64,000 nt of DNA from Datnioides undecimradiatus (lineage: Eukaryota > Chordata > Actinopteri > Lobotiformes > Datnioididae): NCBI GenBank assembly GCA_008933995.1, contig WARS01000012.1, positions 7,139,001-7,203,000 on the forward strand. Direction: 5' to 3'. Position 1 is the first letter of the stretch; every line of letters starts with the position of its first letter. Below, piece after piece: positions 27,579 through 39,905 of this stretch. The notes below the pieces were generated by a model. The model saw nothing but the letters and a program-made list of their open reading frames with translations, was not told where the DNA came from and ran no database searches. The position numbers were made by a program, and so were the translations under genes.

Positions 27579-28114
27579 TTATTAGTTAATGAGCTGTGTG
27601 TTGTGTTGATCATCTGTCTCTTTAATTGCGGTCATTAGCCTGAGCTGTGGCAATATCAAATTGATATGTGAGTGTTTCCCACTGGAAAGTATGCTCACAT
27701 ACAGTGGGTGCTGCTTTGGTGTGTTTCCACTCACATGGGCTAGACTGGAGGAGAAGGGGGGAGAGTACAGGGGAGAGCGGCTCCCCTCGTCTATGAACAG
27801 AGCAAAAACTAAAGCTCTGTAAATAAACAGTGAGGCACACACACACACACTTGAATGTGTACCTCACCTCTGAGGAAACCCAACTCTCGAGCCAGGTCCA
27901 AAGCAGGAAACTCCTTACTCTCTTCCTCCCTCGCCCCCTCCTCCTCTCTCACCTACAGTCTCCTCTCTCCTCGTCTCCCCACCCTCTAACCAAACAGGCC
28001 AGCTCCATCCATCCTCCTGAAGGTAAATTACAGGAAGGCAACCATTTATCATCACTCTCCCCAGGCATGGCCCATCATGGCTTTGAGAATAGAGGTTGCT
28101 GAGATAGTCTGGAT

Positions 28115-28117
<3 letters not shown>

Positions 28118-28155
<38 letters not shown>
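28118..28155. repeat. (CA)n microsatellite
   Basis: About 19 CA units in intergenic DNA. Confidence 0.95.
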
Positions 28156-28157
<2 letters not shown>

Positions 28158-31100
28158 TACTATGACATATGCCTCTGAATCCAGTCCATCCATCCTGGCA
28201 TCTTGTCATTCTTGTTCTGTCCCCATTACGCCAAAACGGTTTCAATGGCTCACAACCAAATGTACAGTGGGGATCCAGATGTATCGTCCTGTGAAAGATT
28301 AATCTGCAGGAACAGAGTCAGAGCTGAGTGAGGCTTAAGTAAGGCTGAACTCTCCTTGACAGATGTGTCACAACTGAGATCCGCTCATCTGAATGATCAG
28401 AAACTCCTCTGTGTATCTCTTTATATTTCCTTGTCTTTACATCTTTCTCTCTGACTGCTCGTGACTGGACTGAGATACTGGACAAAGTCAAGGGTGCACT
28501 TTACCCTGCAGCATGTTCTCAGACTTGTGAAATCCTCAACACACACATGAAAATTTCTCTTTGACAACCACTGGAACCACACTCACATAAAACACAGATA
28601 AAAGTGTAGTGTAACTACGCCAACCCTAAGAAATCATCACCCTTGCTCAGTGTGTGTTTCAGGTGTGACAGAGGTGCAACAAAACTTAGAACAATAGAGT
28701 AAATGTAGTTGCCTCTCTTTAACTTTCAAACCTTGGCTGGTGTTTCCATCCCCTGAGGCCACCTTTCCCTCCCTTAATCCCTTAGGCATTTTACACACTA
28801 TATTCCTTTAGGGATACCAGACATCTTACCTATGTTTCATTTGGGAGTATGCCTCTGCTCCAGGATATTAAAACCAATAACCACATAGTTTTTAACCTTG
28901 AGACACTGTCCCTTAAGCTGCAGTGCATTGGGCTGTGTTTAGTTTGCTTTTATTTTTGGTTGCAACATCTCTGTTGTTTCTCTTTCCCTGCCAATAAAAA
29001 TTGGTTTCTCCATTTCACACCTTGATTGATGTGTATTCCCCGGCATCCTGCAGTACAAAGACTTGAGGGACACACCCTGTGTTCGTTGTCAGATACAGCC
29101 ATGATGAAATGGATAAAGAGAGAGGTTTTTTTTTTATTACTGTAACTTTTCTATAACTGTAAATCGATAAACCATGTTTTTGGGAAACCTCCACAGTGTT
29201 TGCGGTGAAAACTCCAGAGAGAGAGAGCTGCTGCTAAGAACGCTGGAAAAGAGCAAAGCGGATCGGGCCAAATACTGTCCATTCTTCCCCCTTTCTTATC
29301 CTACTGACACTCACACACACATCCACACAAACACACACCACCCAGGGTTAGACGAGGGGGGCTTACCAATCGTGCTTTCATAAGCTGCCAAAGCGGCTTC
29401 ATTGGCTTTAAATGGAGCCTCATTACCACTGTGCTTCAAAGCTCAACAACGGCATTTTCCAGCATGGGGTCTCTGCGTGTGTGAGTGTGTGTGTAGGTCT
29501 GTTTCTTAAATCTTCTCTTTCCCCTAATGTACTTCTTTCACTTTTTGCCACATTCACGACTTTCCATTCTAATGATGACTTATTCCCCTTTTTTATTTCC
29601 CTTTTTTCCCCATCTCGATCCCCTCAGAGACAGTCAATGCATGTGTGAATATCTGAACGTATCTGTGAACACTCATGTATGCTTGTCTGTGAGTCTGTGA
29701 GCGTGTGTGGGTCACCAAGTACTAACCCCCTCTCCCCGCACCACCACCCGAAAACCGCAAAAAATGTGGCGAGAAATCTGTGTGGACCAGGATCATAAAT
29801 ATTCAGAGGTGAAGGTCTGATCTCTTTTTCTCTCTCTGCTGCATGTCTTTTCCCTGAGTGAAACCAGCTGTCGTCTGAAGAGACACCACTCCCTCTGGAA
29901 CTGACAACATGCGTGACAATGACCACACCTCCACTTGCACATCTGTCATCCTTCAATCGTTCCATCTTTCCATTTTTCCGCTGAGCTTAAAAAACAGCAG
30001 ATCTCATCGCTCCAAAGGAAATGTCTTCCTCTTGCTTGAAACCCATCCGATGCTTAAGCCCACAAATGGGTACTCGAGGACAATTTTCCAGACACAAACT
30101 CACAGTGTCGAGGATTGTGAGGGACTGCTGTTGCACAAAACTGGGATTCAGTGTTCCTTTGTTGGTCTTTTTTATTGGAGAGACAAACTTTATTGGGCCA
30201 GTGAGTGATTGAAAATGAGTGAGGAATAGGGGGGTAATTTAAAACCAGTGTGGTCCCTGATAGGAGCATTGTGTAGCACAAGCCTGCTCCTAATCCGCCC
30301 CACAGCTTTGTGTTTGATTGGGTACTGTTGAAAATGGGGATGAGTTTGCCTCTTCAAAGCCTGTAACATAAGAGGAATGTGTATGTGTGTGTGTGCACAC
30401 GCTGCCAGTGTATTAAGGTGATCACAAAAAGCGGATTGTGTGCAGATGGACAAATAGAAATTACACTGATAAATTCTACATAAGCCCCATGTGAGTTGTC
30501 TCGCTTATTAAGGCACATTTTAATGGCTTTTCTTGAAGAATTACAATCCTGGCTTTGGGGCTGAGTAATTATTAAACTTTCACTTCAATGTGAGCACAAA
30601 CATTTTAATGATGTATAAAAAAATGTTTTTGTTGCAGTATGTTTTGTTTGGCCATGAATACTCCATCCATATTTGGTGGGCTACTTCAGGATCAAGCCCA
30701 GGCTAGGCATTTTGGTTTGGATAAAAATTAGAGAGCGTCTTGACTTTGATTTTGGGAGATTTGAGGAGAGAGGTATGTCTTTTCAAAAGCCTTTTAGTTG
30801 GACTGGATTACAGATGGAGGGGTCTCACTGCTGAGTTTAGGTATATAGGGTCAATTAGTCATCTGTACAGAACATACACTTCATCAGACCTGATTAATTG
30901 GACTATAACCATGAGGAAAAATACTCACAGAGCTGTGTATGATGAGTCCCACGTTTTATAGAACAAATGTATCCTGAATTATTAGATTTCTGAGAGCATT
31001 ACTCATTCATATTTTACAAGCGATGACAGACTGATTGGTGAAAATGTGCCATTTGAGGAGTATCCATGCTGAATTGGCCTGGAGTTTCATCGGCCGTCTC

Positions 31101-34100
31101 AGCCAAATATTTGATTAATATGTATAATTCAGTGGTGAACCATAGGGGCAAGCTGTGTTTAAAAAAATCTGACTCATTTTTTGGAATACATATACAGAGT
31201 TTCTTTATAAATGGGCAGAGAGAAACATTTTTTGTCTTCTAGAGCCAGGGAGGAATGGTGTTGACAATATGTCTTTAAACATTTTCCCCCAAAAAATCTG
31301 GCTCAGGACAGAATTTAATCTCAGATAAGACCTAAATTCAATAATTTTCCAAGCAAAATACACAGTTTTTCTTCATTTCTGGAGAAAGATTCGCTTAAAA
31401 TTTGCCATGTGTTCTCCCTACATCTGTCCATGCTCTTGAGTGTTACTCAGTAATGAAAAAAATAGATTTGAATAAGAATGTTCCTCTTTTCTTGAGGCTC
31501 AGGCCGTCTTTCAGGTGGACACCCCAGGCTATACTGTACCGTACTGCGTCAGACTGGGCCTATCCACTTCAGGCCCCATCTGTTGGCATTTAGCACCAGC
31601 TTCCCCGCCTCTGCACTGATCTCCGGTCTACATTAACTGCTCTAATTTGTCTGCCAAAGCCCACTCTGATTGCTACCATGTGATGTTATGTGAAAGGTGA
31701 GGGATACCTACTTATCTGTGAAGATGGACAGAGAGAAAAAGCGGTGAAGGGGGCGGGCTTCAAAACAAGAGAGGGCAAGCAGGTTGAGGGAGGAAAGGAA
31801 AGTGATTCGAGACTGACATGAAGAATAGAGACCACATGACAGGAAGGCGACAAGATGGGAAAATGGGCACTGGTTACGATGGCTCATGAAATGCGTAAGA
31901 GTGACCCAGGGGGTTTTGAAGGTTTTGTGAGTGTGTCAGAGGTCTTTCCCTGAAGAGACAACTGAGACAGTGATGAGTCCAGAACTTCACTGTCCACTGG
32001 TCACACTTCAGTGTTTGCAGGCCAAGAGAACCACCTAGTGAAAAAGACATCCCCTTTTTCTTCTCAAAAGTTTTTAAATCTACTTTTTGTCTTTTGTCTG
32101 TGTTCATGTCTCGAGAAAATGACCCTAAGGTTTTTCTATTCCAGATGGAGCATGGCAACATAGTAGCACATAGTATTAACTCCATGAAGTCAGGATATTC
32201 CCACATGAAAAGGTAAAGGTTTTTATCGCTGTTTGGCATGACCACACTCAAAGGTGGGGCAGAAAGTCTGCCACGATATAAATATAGATAACAGCACCAT
32301 GCAGGGCTGCCAATTCTCACACATTGTGAGTTTCATGCATCTGAAAGACATCATGCTCTCATGATCCACGTGCTCTTCCTTAAACTCTGTCAGCTCTGCG
32401 ACGTCCAAATGTAAGGTTTTTTTCCTAAGACCACCACATGAAGGAGCATAGTGTAACAGGTTGAGCCAGCACTTTCTGCATTTTGTCAATGATGGCATCA
32501 AAAATCATCTCTTTGAACCGAACGTGTGCAAAAACAAACTATAACTGCATCAGCAATGTCTGTCAACATTCCTGCACCAAACAACTTATTATGGGGAATT
32601 TCTCTGGTGATGTTTAATGCTTACATTTGGGACATTATCATGCCAACATTTGCCTTATTAGCTCAAAAAAACAAGCGACAGGAATATGACTTGTAAGTAT
32701 TTGGTCATAAACCACATTACTGGACAAAGTGAAATTTTGACCTGATGCTGCTGCAAAATAAAAAGTCAATAAAAAGACATCCCATCCAGCAGTTGTTGAG
32801 CTATTTCAATTAACAAAGTGGTGGACTGACTTAGTGATCAATATTGCCATTGATGCATCCATGCCAGTAGAAAATTTGAACTTGAGAAAGAAGTTTGAGT
32901 CCAGCAAATCTGCACACCTGGTGGGTTTTACTCAAGTTCCTCCTTGATAGTGCATGATATTGATTTCATTTTTTACCAGAGCTGAATTAGCTATGCCTAG
33001 ACAGCCTCTTCTCATGTTGCATAAGCTTGTGAATCTCTACATGTGATTGACATCAACAGGTATGTGACGGACTTTCCACGACTATCAGCAGTATCAAAGG
33101 ATTATAAAAAGGCCCAGCCAGCAAACTTCCCCACAGGCAGCAACCTGCTCTTAGCTCCTCCAACCAGGCCTCAGCCCAGCTGTGTCAAAGCACCTGGCGT
33201 GACTTTTACTGCAGCTGCTCACCAGGACGTGGTTCTGCCAGAAGAACTCTCGACCCAGAGACCCATCACTGCTAATGACGGCTCCTGGACTATTATTCCT
33301 CCATCAAGCCTAATTCAGCCATGGATATTATTTCCACTTAAATATGTTGATGTAATTTGAAAAATAGTCTGAAAGCAAAGTGGTGCTTTTTTTCAATTGC
33401 TTTCTGACAGTCTTGACATCCAATCACTCACTGGCCAAATAAAGTCTTGTCATTTACAGACTTGGTAACTATTAAAAACCAATGTCAAAGTGAGCTGCTA
33501 CATTACAAAACACTACAAAATTAGTGCACTGTGGCTCCAGAGGGGGAATCTATCCATCCCAAATAACATTTCTCATTAACACAACTCATACTCATTAACA
33601 TGATACATGAACTCAACCCTGAATTGAATCAAACAGATAGGATGGCAAGATTTTTAGAGAGGACATTTTGAATGCTTCCTAAGGGAGCAGAGGGCCACCC
33701 TTCCTCCCCCCTGCCCACCAGAGGAAGTTCTGGACAACCAGGGCCTTGTGTTTGCCAGGGAAAGCAGGAATCAAGCTCTTGGTTCAACAACACAGGCACC
33801 TGTGAAAATACGGGCAGCACACCACGTATCAAACCAAATAAACTCACCTTGGCGTAGAGCTAGGGCACGCTCTGATGACAGATGCCACTCGGCAGCCGCG
33901 CCCGCAGTCCAATAAAACACCCCGCTGGCTTGTTGGTGGGGCTGAGGACTATGTAGATCTGGTTTTCATGGCATAGTGATTTCATTTATGTAATAGTGTC
34001 TGTATTCAGATTCAGGTTGAAGCACAAATGGACACCAAAAAAAAAGTTGACTGTCAAACTGTACGAAGGGCTCTAAACTGTGAAAAAGCATCAAGTGGCC

Positions 34101-37100
34101 GCTTCCTATGACATGGCTATGTGGGAAAAACAACCTCAGGAGTTGCAAAACACCAAAACACATACAAATCGAGTGATTGAGGCTGCAATCAGTCATTTTT
34201 AATAAAAACAAATTCCTATGAGTGTATGTCACAGTTCAGTGGCTTGCAGGACCCAAGGCCTGACATGGTGCTTTTAAAAGCAGGGGAAACCACACTTCCT
34301 GTCCTCTACTCCTGTTTCTTGAGCGGTAACGACTGAAGCCAAGGTTCGGCCTGGGCAACACAAGCAGTGGCTACATGTAGTAGAACCAGGCCACAAAATA
34401 AGAAAGCGTCAAAATTTACTTTGGCACCCTGACCTCAGGCCAGCATTACCACCACTGACTGGGACTGCCAGTTGTTAAAAAAACCACACACGACATGCTG
34501 GAGGGTTATCCGGACACAGGCAAGAGCCATCCTGGCATGATGCATTCCCATTTCCTTTTCCTCCTGACAGGCATAATGAAAGACTCATGCTTGGCAAAAT
34601 GTTGATGGGCTTTGGAGTGGCGCGGCATGTTGGTAAATCGTTACTTTCAAGCGCTCATTGCACTGGAAGAAAAGGCACCTCATTGTGCAAACATGAGTGA
34701 CTGGAAAAACAATCCATACTAGTGCCATAGACCTGAAAGTCATAACCACTGGCTGCATATTCAGACCTTAAAACCTTTCCCCTTTTAAATTCAGGAGCAT
34801 CCAGGAAGCTTGACTGCAAGGCATTACACAAATAATTTCCATCACAACACTCAGTGAAGCTGTTTAAATCACTTTTTACACCACATTTGGTGCTGAATAT
34901 GGTTAGTGATTATGTTTACCTCATTGTTTCCACTGTGAAAATAAAAATATTGAGATCATTTTAGTGTTGTGGGGGAGTTTAGGTTGTATTTGGCCTTTCC
35001 ATAGCTATTTATGAATGACATGTAGATGAGATGAGAACACTTTGTCTAGAAGTAATTGGCCAGCACGAACCTACTCTTGACACATCAAAAAAGATGAAAA
35101 GCAGGTGTGCAAACATTACCACACAATATACGAGCAGTGATGTTTTGAGATGTAGGACTGTCAGTAAGGAGCAATAGATGGTCTTGATCTTTGAGCAATG
35201 CTCCACCTGAATGTGCACCTGTCCTAACTGTCCCAGGAACCAGAGATAGGGATGGGGGCAGGGAAAACCCTGAATAAAAAACTGAAGTGACTGGGACAGA
35301 ACCAGATGTGGCACTTAAGAATTTTAACAGATGTATGTCCTCTACAGGAGGCCATCTTCTAGTCTATACAACATGAGTAGTGTTCATCTACCTGCATCAC
35401 ATTCTTAAACATTTTAATGCTTATCCTCCTTTCCCCTCGGACCTGCATGCACACTCACATGACTGTCAGGTTCTATATTTTCTCTCATGCCTGTGCTTTG
35501 AAAAGTTAACAATGATGTTCATATGTGAAGGCTCAGGTGTTTACATAGCCCACTGACACAAGCAGGCCATTTCGCAGAGAGATGAAGCAGCTTTGCACAT
35601 AATCAAAAACACAGCAGACCTGAACATAGCATCATGAAGAAGCACTTAACTACTGAATCCAAGTATATCCCCTCTGCTGCTGTGCAAGAAACCTACAAAT
35701 GACAGCTACCTTTGGGTCCAAGCTCCAGGGCCTCCCTGGTCAGGGTGCCTGTGTGCCAGGGTGCCATGACAAAGTTATGATTATTATTTCAAGGCTGAGG
35801 TGAGGAGAGGGTTATTGGGGGGAAAGGGAGAGGGGCGGCCCTACCACTCACAAAGCATGCATAATAACAACCAGGTGATCGAGCTTCGTAGGCCTGCTGG
35901 AATGCAGCAGACTCCTGAAGCTCTGTCTAATTACAAAAATAAAAACTAGGGAATTAAAATGAGTGAGAGTAGAAATGAAGAAAACACAGAAAGTGAGAAA
36001 GAAAGGAGGATGTTGTTTATGTTCTCTTTGTCTAAAACACCATTCTTGACCTTCACGAATAGCCAAGCTTGTAATCATAATAGAGTTAGCCTAAGTGCAG
36101 ACGGCACTAGCCAAACTTGCTTTCATAATAAAAATCTGTTTGTTTTATGCCAGAAACACCAAAGTTTTTTGGCAGCTCTCACTTGTTTAACTCTCCAGCC
36201 ATATCTCTTCCTCCTTCCTTTTTTATCTTTCAACAAATCTAACCATGCAGTCAGTCAGTTAAGGCCAACATTCAGTGGGAGTCAATTACAAGACACCTTT
36301 TGAAAAGACCCTGAAGACCTGTTAGTTTGTGGTGTGAACAGCAGTATCACATTACGCAGCTAAAGTGAGCTGCAATAGGCTGACGGTCATTAGAAGGTGT
36401 TGAGCTACAATATGGCTAACACCAGCCCTACAATAACCACTGTGGTTATGACTTTTCAGCGGTGGTTAGCACGGCCTACTGTGGAGTTTGATCGACTCAA
36501 GCGCTTTGGAGTGAATTAATGCCAACTTGTAGCTATTAGTGTTGTACCCCAGAAATATATGGACCTGAATATTTATTTGCGGGTAGATAATGTGAAGCAG
36601 ATTTGTGATGTGTCATCTAAAAAATGCTCAGTGACAGGACTGTTTGCTTTGCAGTGAGATTTACAAGAGTTTGGTCAGTATAGAGAATGCAAAACATGTA
36701 TTTAATCATATGTTTAATCATATGTTAAGCATTTTTGAACTTCAACCCCTTTAACAGCATTTATTCCATTCTCATTACTTAACTCCTGCTAGCATTATTA
36801 ATGAGTGACCCAGATCAAATCAAATACTCAATGCTTTATGTAATATTTTGAACTTTGTTATGACTTTTTCCTGTCTTTTATGGGTGCACGTTTGTGTTTC
36901 CCCCAAAAACAAAAGACTGTATAATCACATATCATTATCCAGGTGATAAAGTAATACATGCATCCTTTAATTTTTCTCGTTCTTTTTTTTAACTGCCACC
37001 ATCTGGTTTTAATTAAGGGGCCATCTGGATACCCCCTAATGTACACTCACCCCTCCCTCTCCCCTACAAAAAAACGATGGAAAGTTACACATGTGTACGG

Positions 37101-38278
37101 GCCTTGCTTGTATACCTGAGAGGTGAGGCGAGAAAATGAAGAGCAGAGGTGTTTTAGGTGAGATGATTTATCTCTTTGAAATCAGTAAATTCAGGATGAT
37201 TCACAAGAGGATTTTCTCAAAATGAATAAGAGTTTAACACTTTGCAAAGATAATAAGGAACAAGTGAGGGATGAAGGGATCCTAAGGAGATTACAATTCA
37301 TGAATCATTTAATTCTAATGTCTTAAATTACTCTGATGTGGATAATGATGAGTTACTAGACCAGGAGATACTCTATCAATAAACTGATAATGATTAGTTT
37401 ATACATGTATGTAAATAAACATATACTAACTACTAATCACTTAAGCATTAGGTATTCTTTTTCTTTCCACTCAAGTAAAGGGATTAATCATAATGAGAAG
37501 TTACTAAGTAGTCAGTTGTTAATTATGAATAACAAGTAGCTGTGGACCCAGACGAGCTGTGCAGGGTGAGTATCAGAAGCTAAAGAAAGGGCAGAGTGTT
37601 AATTAAATAAAATTTTGGTTATTTAAAAGATTTAACCCATGTCATAGTATTTTATTTAGAATTTATTATTAAAGTATGATTTTTGTATTTTTGTCAGTTT
37701 GTTTTGACAGTTGCAAACCTGACATATTGCAGGTACAACATGAAATAATATTTATTATTTGAAGGTGTGGATGATATACAACGTTGTTTAAAAGTTGTTT
37801 TAAAAAGATGTGCCTTTGCTCAGTGGATTTAACGAACTTCCCCACCTCACAACTAGATTATAATTTCCAGAATTTGCCTCAGTCTTCAACTGTGCAGTTA
37901 ACAGTTTTAGTGTAACAGTCAACACCAAAAGTCAGTCATTCATGTGTAAAATTCATCTGAGCATCTGGTAACCCTTACAGCTTGTCTACATCCCTAACAG
38001 CTGCCTCCACACCTCCACCCCTTCAGTCTTGGCCAACATGAGGATTCCCTTCACTCTCTCCCTCTGTGTATTTGTCTTGACATCCTTTACCACCATGCTA
38101 CCTGCCTTGTCCATCCGTCCAGCCTTTTCTCCCACAGCAGAGCGCACAGCCAGGCTGCAGATGGCATGGACCTCCACCCTTTCTGGGTATTCCACCTCAC
38201 AGCCTTGTACATACCTGTGGTGAAGCCCAGCTGCAGTAGTCCAAACATACAAAAAGGCTGCATTCCTATACACCCTGT

Positions 38279-38299
38279 GCCTGCTGCTGCTGCTGCTGC
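38279..38299. repeat. Short (CTG)n run
   Basis: About six to seven CTG units inside the unassigned minus-strand open frame, where they would read as Ser/Ala-type repeats depending on frame. Confidence 0.85.
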
Positions 38300-39771
38300 C
38301 CCGTCTGCTTAGCATCACCCACTGACTGGTGAATTGCTGCTATAGTGTTGTGGCAATGTTAGCATAATGTTATATGATGGTGAAAGCGATGGAAGCACAG
38401 CAGCCCAGATGGCAGCCATGCAGTATGAGTCAATCCTTCATTTGACCCCTCCTATTATACAGAGTAATTATTTTCATATAAATGTATTAACTTGTTTTGT
38501 GCTAATTGTATGAAAATGCTGCAATATATTTTAAGTAGTCCTTAAAAATGAAATTTGACTATCTACAAGTGCATAACAACTGGGCAATGTCCATCATCAT
38601 CAATAAAAAACTCCAGAACAGCTACTAAATGAACCCTAAATTATTTTGGCTTACGTTATCATTAACAGTTCATTTTTCATTGCTTAAAAAATAATTTCAT
38701 TTCAGTCCACAATGTCAACAATTTGTTTTATTTTATTTAAATATGGATTGAAACTCAGTTCATTTTTTATTAATAAAAAACACTTTTATTAAGTCCACAA
38801 AGTCAAGTCCTTTGAAGCTAAAATCAGGGCATTTATTTTTTAATAAATACTATTAGTTACACTGTTATTTTGTGGCATTATTGACCTCCATCCGACTACA
38901 CTCCATGCAAGTTTATAATTTGAACCCTGTGTTGAACCCCTTCCTCACCCAGTCCGTCCCTGTTATCTATTTGTCACACACACAAACCTTAGGACATACA
39001 CACCTCCCCCTCCATAAGGCATAAAACAACAAAGGCGTTACACTGTCTTGCAAATATGCTCCAACAGTAAAAACATTTCTTCTATCAAACCTGATTCTGA
39101 CTCAACCTGTAAACTACAGTTCATTTAATTAAGCAGTGAGTGAATGTTGGATCCATCTAACAAACAAAGCTCTGCATGGCATTTATAATTTGCTCAAACT
39201 GAAAGCATCGGGGATGGATTTCATCCAGGTCAAATAAAAGACACTTGTTGTGGAAACACGGCTCATGTTGAAATGTTAGCTCTGTAATTCAATGTTGTTA
39301 TTATAGGGATTTGAAACCCTTTTAACATTTTTATATGGCAATGTTGATGAATTTGTCTTAAGCATAACTCTACACCTTGTCTTTTATACCACTGTTAAAG
39401 TGCTCTCTCATTGCAATTTAGGCTTAAGGGGTGTCGGGCTTGAACGTAGACAAAAACAGTACCATATTTTCTTTTATTTGAAATAGTTTATATTTTCATC
39501 CATATGGAAATAGACACGTTACACCCAGCTGTGTAGTTATCTTGCATAGTTTCCATGTTTTGCAATGGGTAAATTATTAAAAGCAGGTTTTCATGCAAGT
39601 GAGGACCACAGTGAGCTACATTTGAAGTGTTTTAGCTTTAACGGGTTAACATGTGTTGTCACTTGCGTCATCACACTCAGTTACATTATCGTGTTTGTCA
39701 TGACAGGAACCTGCTGTGCCATTTGGGGCTCTGTACACTGTACAATAAAAGAAAAGGTAATTCTCTGGAAT

Positions 39772-39905
39772 AGTTCAAAACATTGGGACATACACTTGCT
39801 TTCTTTGGAAGAGCTAGATGGGAAGATTGATACCCCTCTCATGTGCTAAACCTGAAGCTTCAGTTAGAGGCCAGTTAGCTTAGCAGAGCACAAAGACTGG
39901 AATCA
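39772..39905 (+). repeat. Dispersed repeat, single arm of the same family
   Basis: Carries CAAAACATTGGGACATACAC, TTGATACCCCTCTCATGTGC, CCTGAAGCTTCAGTTAGAGG, GTTAGCTTAGCAGAGCACAA and AGACTGGAATC, collinear with the copies at 8566 and 19985. Third copy in the window, on the same strand. Confidence 0.55.

Larger units (their letters stand above)
23771..27595 (+). other. ntn2: Probable 3' UTR of the netrin gene
   Basis: No coding exon follows the TGA at 23770. Candidate poly(A) signals are ATTAAA near 24034 (short form), AATAAA at 27573-27578 followed by a TG-rich tract (27594-27608), and AATAAA at 28993-28998. The second has the best signal plus downstream element and would give a UTR of about 3.8 kb. 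A perfect Pumilio-type site TGTAAATA lies near 27041. A 22-T run lies at 24913-24934. Extent is inferred, not shown. Confidence 0.35.
27600..39771. other. Intergenic, left part of the gap between the two genes
   Basis: No gene recognised. Contains a CA microsatellite (28118-28155), a second candidate poly(A) signal (28993), an AT-rich block near 31000-31130, a short tandem duplication at about 36702-36728, an unassigned minus-strand open frame (37986-38318) and a CTG run (38279-38299). Unrecognised distant exons or noncoding RNAs cannot be excluded. Confidence 0.6.

Noticed and set aside
33043-33360. 105-codon plus-strand open frame
   Set aside because: No recognisable domain, ordinary base composition, no convincing splice signals; may be chance.
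36440-36500. GTGGTTAGCACGGCC resembling the head of a tRNA-derived SINE
   Set aside because: No B box at proper spacing, no SINE body or tail.
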